In this document: positions 25,254 to 32,986 of the stretch, in pieces
Position numbering within the stretch: the first letter of the stretch is position 1
Layout of the letters: every line of letters starts with the position of its first letter
NCBI GenBank assembly: GCA_964559125.1
Contig: CAZLGW010000006.1
Coordinates: forward strand, 124,001-188,000
Source of the DNA: Ravibacter sp964559125
Lineage (GTDB): Bacteria > Bacteroidota > Bacteroidia > Cytophagales > Spirosomataceae
Direction of reading: 5' to 3'
DNA: 64,000 nt
Program-made: the position numbers and the translations under genes
Notes under the pieces: generated by a model
The model's input: only the letters and a program-made list of their open reading frames with translations
Databases searched by the model: none
Told to the model about the DNA's origin: nothing

Positions 25254-26786
25254 GTGATATACAGGCAAAACAGGTCCTCCTTATTCAGTAATCCGAACAC
25301 TTATTTCAATATGTTGTTTGGAATCTGTTTTTCTATTTTGCTTTTCAATGTAATTTTCAACAATCACCCTATCACGGATACAGGTTTTGAATATAAACCC
25401 CGGCAGGTCATAAAATCAACTACTCTCTGGTTTGTGGTCATTTCCCTCGGTTGCTTTCTTATCCATATCAATAAAGAGTGGCTGAAAAAAAACAAATTTT
25501 TAGCACTATATATCCTGGTATTGATAAATATATGCATACAAACTTTCTTTGCAGTTGAGCTGGAAATCGAATCCGGAGGAGATGTAAAAGCTGTCTATAA
25601 AGGAGGCATAGAATGGGCAGTAAGCCAGAGACTTGGCTATTATGAGGAGTATTTTCATGTTTTTCCAAATAACCTCGGGGCGGCATTTTTTTTAAAAAAT
25701 ATATACTCTATTGCCCTGTTTTTCTCTATAAATAACTATTTCCTGGTCGGAGTTGCATTAAATCTGCTTCTAATAAACATAAGTATTATTTTAGTCTTTC
25801 TTATCAGTGAAAAATTATGGGGAATACAAGCTGCGTTTACGGCTCTGATGCTGTGCCTGTCCTGCATTCCCATATACTTCTTTACGCCGATTTTCTATAC
25901 CGATACGTTTTCCCTGCCATTCCTTGTCCTGAGTCTTTACCTGTATATCCTTGCAAGAGACGCTAAAAACGACTCTACCCTACTTCTGTTATTTATCCTG
26001 ATGGGATTAGCTTGCGGAATCGGAACAGAGATCAAGTTTAGTGTTATAATCTGCTTCTTTGCCATGTTGTTAGATACAATATGGTACGGGAGGTTCAGGA
26101 AGTTTGCTCTACATTTCTCCATAGCAACACTTATTATAATATCCATTAAAGCGGGTTTTACTAAATATATATATAGTAACGTATTAGACAAGAGTATAGC
26201 CTATCAAAAGAATGTACCCTATACTCATTGGATATCTATGGGCATAGAAGGATACGGTAGTTTTAATCCCAGGGCATTGGAGCTTACGCTATCTACACCT
26301 CCGGAAGACCGTATAAACGTCCATATTGAGATAATTAAAAATAAATTAAATGAATTTGGATTGAAAGGATACCTTAAGTTCCTGATTGTTAAGGGAGTTC
26401 ATTCATTTGGAAGCGGAGTATATGGTGTGTACCAGATCTTAGACGACGATCCAAAAAACGAAAGCTTTTTGCACCGGATAGGGTTAATTAACGGAAAATA
26501 CTTTAAGGAATTTAACTATGTTTGTCAGGGCTGGCACGTATTGGTATTCCTTTTTATTATTCTCTCTTCTTTTCTCGACGTCAAAAACAGAGGCTTGCGT
26601 GTTAATCAGGATCAATTCCTGAGATTTTCAATATTCGGAATTTACCTGTTTCTCTTGATATGGGAATCAAATCCAAGGTATATCTTCAACTTTATCCCTG
26701 TCTTCATTCTCTGTGCCACCCATAGCATAACCACTATTTTCCAATCCTTCTTCAAAAAAAACCCCATATCTTTAGGGGATCTCTAG
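25254..26786 (+). CDS. polytopic GT-C-fold glycosyltransferase-like membrane protein
   Basis: The 510-residue protein has about 11-12 hydrophobic segments. After the second or third helix comes a long extracytoplasmic loop with an acidic start (ELEIESGGDVKAVYKGG) and a later YYEEYFHVFPNNLG. That pattern is familiar from GT39/PMT-type sugar transferases that use polyprenyl-phosphate sugars. I infer a membrane glycosyltransferase acting on the outer face of the inner membrane; acceptor and sugar are unknown. The start is GTG. The gene is clearly richer in A+T than its neighbours and uses AT-rich codons, which suggests horizontal transfer. It lies just after the tRNA terminator. Confidence 0.7.
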   Translation: MIYRQNRSSLFSNPNTYFNMLFGICFSILLFNVIFNNHPITDTGFEYKPRQVIKSTTLWFVVISLGCFLIHINKEWLKKNKFLALYILVLINICIQTFFAVELEIESGGDVKAVYKGGIEWAVSQRLGYYEEYFHVFPNNLGAAFFLKNIYSIALFFSINNYFLVGVALNLLLINISIILVFLISEKLWGIQAAFTALMLCLSCIPIYFFTPIFYTDTFSLPFLVLSLYLYILARDAKNDSTLLLLFILMGLACGIGTEIKFSVIICFFAMLLDTIWYGRFRKFALHFSIATLIIISIKAGFTKYIYSNVLDKSIAYQKNVPYTHWISMGIEGYGSFNPRALELTLSTPPEDRINVHIEIIKNKLNEFGLKGYLKFLIVKGVHSFGSGVYGVYQILDDDPKNESFLHRIGLINGKYFKEFNYVCQGWHVLVFLFIILSSFLDVKNRGLRVNQDQFLRFSIFGIYLFLLIWESNPRYIFNFIPVFILCATHSITTIFQSFFKKNPISLGDL

Positions 26787-26821
26787 AAACAAGGCAAAGC
26801 AAATAAAGAAGTATATATTTT

Positions 26822-28051
26822 ATGAAAAAATTTCTTAGCCCTCCAATGCTGGCAATAGCACTGCTCCTGACCGGCTCTCTCCTCACTCCCTCAAAAGCAC
26901 AGCAACGCGTTAAAAATGCCCGGCACCATGTGATTTATCATCAACCTGGTCGATTTGCCGGATGGCCTGCGAACAACGGCGCCTTTACCTTTGACGGCAA
27001 TGAGATCCTTGTCGGCTTTACTGAAGCGACATACAGCAAAAGAGACGGGCACAATGCCGATAAACCTTATTTAAACTGGCTGGCGCGTAGCATCGACGGC
27101 GGAAAGACATGGACGGCCGGAGACCCGGATAACTTTGCAGGAGATTTCGGGAATACACCTGATTTGAAAACCCTTGAGGCCCCGATCAATTTTAAACATC
27201 CGGGATTTGCCATGCGGGTTGTAGGCACTGCATATCATGGAGCCGACGACGGCAGATCGCATTTTTTCTATACCTATGACAAGGGTAAAACATGGCAGGG
27301 CCCGTACACTTTTGGGAATTTGCTCGCATGGCCTGAATTTTCAAATACGGAACTGAATGACCTGACACCCAGAACAGATTACATCGTAACCGGCAACAAC
27401 GAATGCCTGCTGTTTTTCTCCATAAGAAAAAAAGAAGTATTTGCCTCTGACCGGCTCTTTTGCATCAGGACAACCGACGGCGGAAAAAGCTTCCATTTCC
27501 AGGGCTGGGTAGTAGGTCCTGCAGGCAGCGGAAACCCGGTTAAAGTAAATTTATTCGACGATCCTGCCAGGAACCCGTACGCAAATGAGTGCCGCGCAGC
27601 CATGTCGCAATCCGAAAGGCTCGACGACGGAACCCTTATTTCGGTCATACGCAGGAAATATATTGCAAAAGACCGTAGCGAGACACATTGGATAGACGCC
27701 TATTCTTCTGCCGACGGCGGGAAAACCTGGAGCTTCCTGTCCAAAATAGCAGATACCGGGGCAGAAAACGGTAACCCCGCGGCTTTTACAACCACCAAAG
27801 ACGGACGTTTGTGCGTCGTGTACGGTGAACGAGACCACGGCACCATCCGCGTGGTCTACAGCTCAGACAAAGGTAAGACGTGGAGTGCCCCACAGATCTT
27901 AATGGATGGCTTCTGGTCGGAAGATATGCAGCTCAATGACCTGGGTTATCCGCGTGTTGTTCGTCGCAAAGACGGCAAAATGGTCGCCATGTATTACTAC
28001 TCCACCAAAGATAAACTCCATCACCTGAGGGCTACTATCTGGAAGCCCTGA
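26822..28051 (+). CDS. secreted sialidase-like BNR/Asp-box protein
   Basis: The 409-residue protein has a signal peptide (about 1-26). A six-bladed propeller pattern follows with at least five Asp-box motifs (S/T-x-D-x-G-x-T/S-W/F): SIDGGKTW, TYDKGKTW, TTDGGKSF, SADGGKTW and SSDKGKTW. Such proteins are exo-sialidases or related glycoside-binding propellers. I cannot place the full set of sialidase catalytic residues (arginine triad, Tyr/Glu), so the enzyme name is provisional. It follows the AT-rich GT-C gene by 35 bp and may share its transcript, but its base composition is like the rest of the window. Confidence 0.82.
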   Translation: MKKFLSPPMLAIALLLTGSLLTPSKAQQRVKNARHHVIYHQPGRFAGWPANNGAFTFDGNEILVGFTEATYSKRDGHNADKPYLNWLARSIDGGKTWTAGDPDNFAGDFGNTPDLKTLEAPINFKHPGFAMRVVGTAYHGADDGRSHFFYTYDKGKTWQGPYTFGNLLAWPEFSNTELNDLTPRTDYIVTGNNECLLFFSIRKKEVFASDRLFCIRTTDGGKSFHFQGWVVGPAGSGNPVKVNLFDDPARNPYANECRAAMSQSERLDDGTLISVIRRKYIAKDRSETHWIDAYSSADGGKTWSFLSKIADTGAENGNPAAFTTTKDGRLCVVYGERDHGTIRVVYSSDKGKTWSAPQILMDGFWSEDMQLNDLGYPRVVRRKDGKMVAMYYYSTKDKLHHLRATIWKP

Positions 28052-28055
28052 CGAA

Positions 28056-29801
28056 CTACCCCTCCAGCTTGTAGCGGATCCTCCTGACCTGTTCTTTTGC
28101 CGTCGGGCAGAAGACAGCCAGCCTGTATTCACTCCCTTTCTTCAGAATATTACCGAAATTTTCCTCCAGGGAGAACCCGCTTTTGAAATATTCGCCATTG
28201 ACCACCATATTATATCGCCCGTTCCTTTGGGGACGGGCTGCAAACAGGTAAATATTGGTCTCATCATACACCACCAGGTAAATGCCTTCAAAATAATTGG
28301 CAATTGACGGATATTCGTCCGTCCTGACAGCCAGGCATTTGCCCGTAAAGCCCCGGCAGTTTTCCGACTCCGATATTTCTACCTGTTCCAGCACCGGAGC
28401 TTCTTCAAGGGCCGCCCTCGTAAGCTGCGGAAACACCTGATGAAACGTAAAGACCGGATCCGGATTCCTCGCCATGGAATCGCTCAACATCTTGCTTGCA
28501 CCTTCATAGAAGGCCGTATGGCGATAGATCACCCATTCTCCGTTGTTCTTATAGTTAAAAAGGCCGGCGAGAAAATTAGAATTAAAATTGCTGAATTTAT
28601 CGTAATGCGTATAATAGTTGAAAACCAGCATCAGCAAGCTTGTTATGCCGAAAACCAGCCCTACCAGTTTCTTCCTTTCGAAATAAATGAGGCAGCCCCA
28701 GTACACAATTATCCAGAAAAGCATCGAATAAATCTTGTAACGGCTCGATAACGTGTTCATCGCTGCTCCCGCAGTCCTGGAATAGGCCATCGCCACAGCT
28801 GTAATAAGAAGAAAAGCAGTCATTCCCAGCCAGGCATATTGAATGTTCCTGCGGGAAGTATCTTCACCTGGCTTTGAGACCTCTTTCAGGAATACCAGCG
28901 ATCCGTAGCAAATGGCGGCAAACAGCGTTGCACCCAGTAATATTGCAGGAATATTAGCCGGGATAAAAGGCGAGTTGACATTTTCACTGTAATCCAGGAT
29001 TCCCCCGAGAAAAGCAAAAAAATTATAGAACAGATACATCGGCTTCCTGAAATGTGCACTGACGCCAAAAGCATCTGTACTGCTGGCCTGATGGAAATCC
29101 ATGAAATACAACCCGATGGCTACCAGGCTTGCCAATCCCCATATAACGGCTCTCCTGAATCGCTTCCGATAAATCAGTAAGCCTAAGCCGACGACGAGTA
29201 CAAACATCCCGTTGCCAAACGAAAACGTAGCCAGCAAAGCCGTGAGCAGGCCCAGTACAATACCCCACTCCCGCTTGCATGCCAGAAAATAAATAGCCAG
29301 GAGCCCCATAAAAGCAACGGGCATATATACCGTGCTGGCCCCTGCCCATAAGTTTCCCTCATAGGTAACCGGGCTAAACAAGGTCAAAACAACCGGAATC
29401 AGAAAATAGAGCGATACACCCAGTTTTCGGATCACCTTCCAAAAAAGGACTGTAAATGCGATCAGCGTAAAATTACCTATAAGCGCTATGGTAATAAAGT
29501 TGACGCTCCCCGTCAGCCAGTAAGACAAAAGAGCGGAAAACCTGGAATAGACGATCCTGTGCTCTACCCATTGCTGGGTAAATAGTGCGAAGCGTTCCTG
29601 GAATGTCGATGCATCTTTAAATTGCTGCGTAAAAAGCATCAGGCAATAAAGATCGTCGCCATTGGGGATATTCACCATATTGGCTATAATCAGGGAAAAG
29701 AAGATCCCGATAAGCAAAATACATATCACCAGAGGGAAGCTCTCTCCTGATTTTCCGTATAAAGAACTATGGCTGCGAAAAGCAGGAGCCTCTCCGGACA
29801 T
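28056..29801 (-). CDS. polytopic membrane protein, DUF6056-like, function unknown
   Basis: This is a large inner-membrane protein (581 residues from the start used here) with about 10-11 hydrophobic segments and a soluble C-terminal region. Near the N-terminus, the loop NGDDLYCLMLFTQQF and a later WVEHRIVYSRF resemble the first-loop pattern (acidic pair, then H-R) of uncharacterised GT-C-like proteins often labelled DUF6056. A sugar-transferase role is possible but not shown. Start is uncertain. An upstream ATG at 29858 would overlap mscL by 23 bp. The ATG at 29801 sits in the loop of a strong hairpin. The gene converges with the sialidase-like gene, 4 bp apart. Confidence 0.7.
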   Translation of the reverse strand: MSGEAPAFRSHSSLYGKSGESFPLVICILLIGIFFSLIIANMVNIPNGDDLYCLMLFTQQFKDASTFQERFALFTQQWVEHRIVYSRFSALLSYWLTGSVNFITIALIGNFTLIAFTVLFWKVIRKLGVSLYFLIPVVLTLFSPVTYEGNLWAGASTVYMPVAFMGLLAIYFLACKREWGIVLGLLTALLATFSFGNGMFVLVVGLGLLIYRKRFRRAVIWGLASLVAIGLYFMDFHQASSTDAFGVSAHFRKPMYLFYNFFAFLGGILDYSENVNSPFIPANIPAILLGATLFAAICYGSLVFLKEVSKPGEDTSRRNIQYAWLGMTAFLLITAVAMAYSRTAGAAMNTLSSRYKIYSMLFWIIVYWGCLIYFERKKLVGLVFGITSLLMLVFNYYTHYDKFSNFNSNFLAGLFNYKNNGEWVIYRHTAFYEGASKMLSDSMARNPDPVFTFHQVFPQLTRAALEEAPVLEQVEISESENCRGFTGKCLAVRTDEYPSIANYFEGIYLVVYDETNIYLFAARPQRNGRYNMVVNGEYFKSGFSLEENFGNILKKGSEYRLAVFCPTAKEQVRRIRYKLEG

Positions 29802-29813
29802 AAACCGGAGAGG
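29786..29813 (-). promoter_or_regulatory. strong hairpin between mscL and the next gene
   Basis: GCCTCTCCGG and CCGGAGAGGC form a perfect 10-bp stem around a 7-nt loop, about 23 bp after the mscL stop on the minus strand. In the transcript the loop reads UUUAUGU, so it contains a possible start codon for the downstream membrane protein. The U tract is poor for a normal terminator (only a short Us run after several bases). It may be a weak terminator or a translational switch. Confidence 0.6.
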
Positions 29814-29835
29814 CCCTTCAAAAATCACTTGTATC

Positions 29836-30168
29836 CTATTCTTCTTTTTTCTCACCACCGGTCAGTCTGGCCTTATTTGCCATTTTAACAATGAGAAAGA
29901 TAACCCAGGCGATAAGAATAAACTGGATTACCTGGTTAAGAAAACTGCCGTACCTGATCGCTACTTCAGCAGTTTCACCTTCAGCCTCTTTCAGAACGAT
30001 TTTCAGCTGATCAAAATTTACTCCTCCAATGATGAGCCCCAGCACAGGGTTGAGAATATCGTCGACGAGAGAAGTGGTTATTTTCCCGAATGCAGCGCCA
30101 ATGATAACACCGACAGCAAGGTCAAGCACGTTACCCTGGGCAATGAAGGTTTTGAATTCTTTAAGCAT
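29836..30168 (-). CDS. mscL: large-conductance mechanosensitive channel MscL, short form
   Basis: The 110-residue protein shows the MscL fold: N-terminal amphipathic helix (LKEFKTFIAQGN), TM1 with the gate pattern LDLAVGVIIGAAFGKITTSLVDD, a periplasmic loop and TM2 (about 73-95). It opens at high membrane tension and releases solutes during osmotic downshock. Compared with the 136 residues of E. coli MscL it lacks the cytoplasmic C-terminal helix bundle and ends soon after TM2 in GGEKKEE. That bundle is known to be dispensable for gating in E. coli. No coding remnant of the bundle is seen after the stop, so the short form looks natural. Confidence 0.95.
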   Translation of the reverse strand: MLKEFKTFIAQGNVLDLAVGVIIGAAFGKITTSLVDDILNPVLGLIIGGVNFDQLKIVLKEAEGETAEVAIRYGSFLNQVIQFILIAWVIFLIVKMANKARLTGGEKKEE

Positions 30169-30226
30169 ACCGCAGATTTTATAGGTTATAGTTGTTTAAT
30201 AAATTGATAAATCCGGTTACTAGTCA

Positions 30227-31144
30227 CTAAAAAGCATATAAAAACCCTACTGACAACGCCTGTGCCCACTGTACCTTCGCTACCTGGTCATCATCATACA
30301 GCATAATAATCCCTAAATTGACATTGAAATACTTATGTATTTTGGCTGTTATATTGGCATCGAGACGATGGTCGGTATGAAAGGCCGTATTTCTGTGCTT
30401 ATTGGAAGCTGCAAACATCTGGTACCTCCATTTCAGGTTGATGTCTTTTGCTATATCCTTGTCAAAATTCGCGATCAACTGGGCAAGAGCAACTTCATTA
30501 CGCACCTTCTTTCCTATCGGCACGCCGTAGTTGGATTCGCCCGGGGTATTGCGATACAATTCGGTATCGATCACGAAAGTCTGCCGCAGCGCTCCCGGCG
30601 AAAAAGTAATAAAGAAATACGGAACCGGGTTGTACTGGATACCTATGGCTTCGGTCAGGTAGCCTGGCGCCATAAAACTCGAAATTCTCTTGCGTACCTC
30701 CCTCCCCTCTGCGTCGGTTTCAAAGTTGTAGCCGTCTGCAAACTGGGTCAGGAAATTGACGTTTCCTACCAGGCTCCAGTTCTTGCTCAGCTCGTATCCG
30801 TACTTGGAGTCGAAGAACAGGCGGTCAAAGCTCTTACGGGCATCGAGACCCTGATTCTTGACTATACCGTACTGCGACTGGAGATCGTTCCTCCACGTAT
30901 GCTTGTCTTTTTTATATTCGCGCAAAGCGTTGAAGAAAATACCTAAAGAGATCGAATTAACACCTCCTCCTGTCCAGGCGGTATTAAATGACCCCTGGTT
31001 GAAATTCGCACCAAATTCGGTTTTACTCTTCCATGTAGTATCTTTTACTGCCTTTGTCAAGGCTGCTATATCCGGACTCTGCGCCTGCGCCGTAAAGGCA
31101 AAGGCCAGACCTGTACTCAAAAAACTGAATTTTAAAAACTTCAT
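30227..31144 (-). CDS. DUF3078 protein, probable outer-membrane beta-barrel
   Basis: The 305-residue protein has a signal peptide (MKFLKFSFLSTGLAFAFTAQA). It is then built of alternating strands rich in Tyr, Phe and Asn, with the typical family opening W-x-x-x-x-x-x-G-x-NFNQGSFNTAWTGGG and a final strand ending in F. Family knowledge: DUF3078 is found in Bacteroidota and has no established function; the strand pattern and terminal aromatic residue suggest an outer-membrane barrel. An ATG 11 codons upstream exists, but the chosen start places the signal peptide at the N-terminus. It lies between the MscS-like and MscL channel genes on the same strand. Confidence 0.88.
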   Translation of the reverse strand: MKFLKFSFLSTGLAFAFTAQAQSPDIAALTKAVKDTTWKSKTEFGANFNQGSFNTAWTGGGVNSISLGIFFNALREYKKDKHTWRNDLQSQYGIVKNQGLDARKSFDRLFFDSKYGYELSKNWSLVGNVNFLTQFADGYNFETDAEGREVRKRISSFMAPGYLTEAIGIQYNPVPYFFITFSPGALRQTFVIDTELYRNTPGESNYGVPIGKKVRNEVALAQLIANFDKDIAKDINLKWRYQMFAASNKHRNTAFHTDHRLDANITAKIHKYFNVNLGIIMLYDDDQVAKVQWAQALSVGFLYAF

Positions 31145-31182
31145 GAACCTGATTAAATATAAGTGTGACGAAAACAAACTAT

Positions 31183-32013
31183 TTAAGACTGAAATATTTC
31201 TACCCGTTGCGACTGGAAGTACCTGAGAGGAAATACTACCCGGGCTTCGTCAGTTTTGATGACCACGGAAAGATTATCTATCTCAATAATTTCTCCCTTT
31301 ACTCCGTCAATTCTAACGATCTGCCCTACATTATATTTCTTCTTGCTGTAAAGTGATGCGATGATGCTACCCAGTACGTCTTTTGATGCCAGGCCATAGC
31401 CGATCGCGAAAGCAACCACTATGCCTCCGAAAATAATGATAAAACTGGACTCCAGCAGCTCGGTATTGATTCCTATCTGCGCAAGCGCCGAAATAAACGT
31501 GATGACCAGGAAGAACCCGAAAACCAGGTTGCCGATCAGCTTTGCAGAAGGAATATTGAACGATTTGCACAGGGTTATTACCCCCGATTTGATAATGTCC
31601 GAAACGATAATCCCCACCTGCAGCATAATAGCCCCAGCAATCAGCTGCGGGATGAAATTTACCACCGAAAGAACCATGCTGGTAATGGTCTCCACCCCCA
31701 GTATTTCGGTCGCCGCAGTCAGGAACATCAGGATAATAAAGTAATAGAGCGCCGTTGCAACCAGGTTGCTGAGCTTTATTTCAGCCTTGATCTGCTTAAT
31801 AAAACCTATTTGGTTCAATCTCTCTCCAATCTTGTCGAAGCCTACCCGGCCCAGGATATTTCTTACAATAGCCCTGATGAAATTAGCGACAAAATAGCCG
31901 ATGAGCAGTACGACGATACACCCGATAATCCTGGGAACAAAATCGACAAACTGCGTAACAAGGGAATTGAAGGTATTTTTAAGAATATCGGTGATATTAT
32001 AAATACTTTCCAT
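31183..32013 (-). CDS. CmpX-like MscS-family mechanosensitive channel
   Basis: The 276-residue membrane protein has four or more hydrophobic helices containing repeated conserved-TM-helix units (for example LLIGYFVANFIRAIVRNILG and LQVGIIVSDIIKSGV). A pore-like helix with GGIVVAFAIGYGLASKDVLGS follows, and then a short beta domain (VGQIVRIDGVKGEI). This layout and length match CmpX of Pseudomonas, an MscS relative. It should sense membrane tension or envelope state. It is third in an apparent operon with an ECF sigma gene and a small membrane protein (gaps of 4 and 23 bp), which suggests that the channel feeds into, or is controlled by, the sigma factor. Confidence 0.88.
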   Translation of the reverse strand: MESIYNITDILKNTFNSLVTQFVDFVPRIIGCIVVLLIGYFVANFIRAIVRNILGRVGFDKIGERLNQIGFIKQIKAEIKLSNLVATALYYFIILMFLTAATEILGVETITSMVLSVVNFIPQLIAGAIMLQVGIIVSDIIKSGVITLCKSFNIPSAKLIGNLVFGFFLVITFISALAQIGINTELLESSFIIIFGGIVVAFAIGYGLASKDVLGSIIASLYSKKKYNVGQIVRIDGVKGEIIEIDNLSVVIKTDEARVVFPLRYFQSQRVEIFQS

Positions 32014-32036
32014 CGGATTCAGGGGGTTAAGATAAG

Positions 32037-32237
32037 CTATTCATTTTCTTGCGAAGTGTCGGAAATGGAAGAGATCGCTTTTAACAGCGCCATAAAAAAG
32101 CCTCCTCCGAAGAGCGCTACTACCTGGAGGGAATCCTTAATGAGGTCTATCTCAGATACCAGGCTCTCTTTAAGGTACTCAGGGACGGTCCCTTCCGCCT
32201 CAAGCTGCTTTAAAATATCACTATTCGAATTGTCCAT
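32037..32237 (-). CDS. small membrane protein between ECF sigma and CmpX-like genes
   Basis: The 66-residue protein has an acidic soluble start (MDNSNSDILKQLEAEG), an amphipathic helix (YLKESLVSEIDLIKDSL) and one hydrophobic stretch of about 17 residues (VVALFGGGFFMALLKAI). It ends with an acidic tail. I do not recognise a named family. It starts 4 bp after the sigma factor stop and ends 23 bp before the channel gene, so it is surely in the same transcript. By position and build it could be a small anti-sigma or regulator linking the two. An upstream in-frame start at 32288 would overlap the sigma gene by 47 bp and adds no recognisable sequence. Confidence 0.75.
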   Translation of the reverse strand: MDNSNSDILKQLEAEGTVPEYLKESLVSEIDLIKDSLQVVALFGGGFFMALLKAISSISDTSQENE

Positions 32238-32241
32238 ACCG

Positions 32242-32841
32242 TCAGAATTTTGTAATGATCTCGGAGACAAGCTTTGCCAGGAAAGCAATCAACAACACCA
32301 GCACTTCCAGGTACTTCTTCCGCAGGCTTTCGCGCGACCTCAGCAGGCGCATTTTTACTGCGCTTTCCGTTATCCTGAAAACACTTGCTATATCCCTGAT
32401 ACTCAGGTCATCCAGGTATTTCATCATCAGAATACTTCTTTCTTCGGTAGTAAGGTGATCGATGGCGCGGTGTAATCTCTTCGCGTCTGTATCCCTTTCC
32501 TCTATCAGAACCGAAACATCCACATCTTCATCCGCCACCTCCATTTCCTCTTCAAGATTTGTTTCCCCGCGTTTCTTATTGACTCTCAGCTGATCCATAC
32601 AATAATTATATGTAATGGAGTAGAGCCATGTCGAAAAACGGGCTTCTTCCTTGAAACTACCCAACTTAAAGATCAGCTTCAAAAATATATCATGGGTAAA
32701 GTCTTCAGCGCGGGCACTGTCCTTGACAAGTGTCAGGCACTTTCTGTACACTTTGTCGGCATAACGCTCATACAACTCCTCAAAAAAACTGTTCTTTTGA
32801 GTAAGCACGAAAAGCCGGACCAATTCTTCGTCTGAATGCAC
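32242..32841 (-). CDS. ECF-type RNA polymerase sigma factor with hydrophobic C-terminal tail
   Basis: The 199-residue protein has sigma region 2 (about 20-90: YERYADKVYRKCL, AEDFTHDIFLKLI, FSTWLYSITYNYCMD) and region 4 (about 125-172: LTTEERSILMMKYLDDLSI, TESAVKMRLLRSRESLRKK). After region 4 it continues with about 23 mainly hydrophobic residues (about 177-199, VLVLLIAFLAKLV). This is unusual for an ECF factor and could tie it to the membrane. No classical anti-sigma gene follows. Instead come a 66-residue membrane protein and a CmpX-like channel. In Pseudomonas, cmpX lies in the sigX neighbourhood, so an envelope-stress sigma factor is a fair inference. No good TAnnTTTG promoter is seen upstream. 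Confidence 0.9.
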   Translation of the reverse strand: MHSDEELVRLFVLTQKNSFFEELYERYADKVYRKCLTLVKDSARAEDFTHDIFLKLIFKLGSFKEEARFSTWLYSITYNYCMDQLRVNKKRGETNLEEEMEVADEDVDVSVLIEERDTDAKRLHRAIDHLTTEERSILMMKYLDDLSIRDIASVFRITESAVKMRLLRSRESLRKKYLEVLVLLIAFLAKLVSEIITKF

Positions 32842-32926
32842 TTTAACCTGTTTTACCTAAAGACTGAAAAATATAAAGAAAGTAACGACGGGACTCAGGA
32901 ATCTCGGTTGCAGAATAATCTGCATC

Positions 32927-32964
32927 AAAAAACGCTTTACTTTTCGAAAAAAGCAAAGCGTTTT
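32927..32964 (-). terminator. terminator downstream of tsf
   Basis: On the minus strand, AAAACGCTTT and AAAGCGTTTT form a 10-bp stem (32955-32964 with 32929-32938), with further pairing of the A and T runs inside. Six Ts end the 3' arm. It lies 22 bp after the tsf stop and insulates the sigma factor gene from the ribosomal genes. Confidence 0.85.
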
Positions 32965-32986
32965 AGAAAACAGATCGTAAAAATAT

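Noticed and set aside
25146..29860. Integrative element at the initiator tRNA
   Set aside because: No integrase, excisionase or duplicate of the tRNA 3' end was found in the block; only AT-rich composition hints at transfer.
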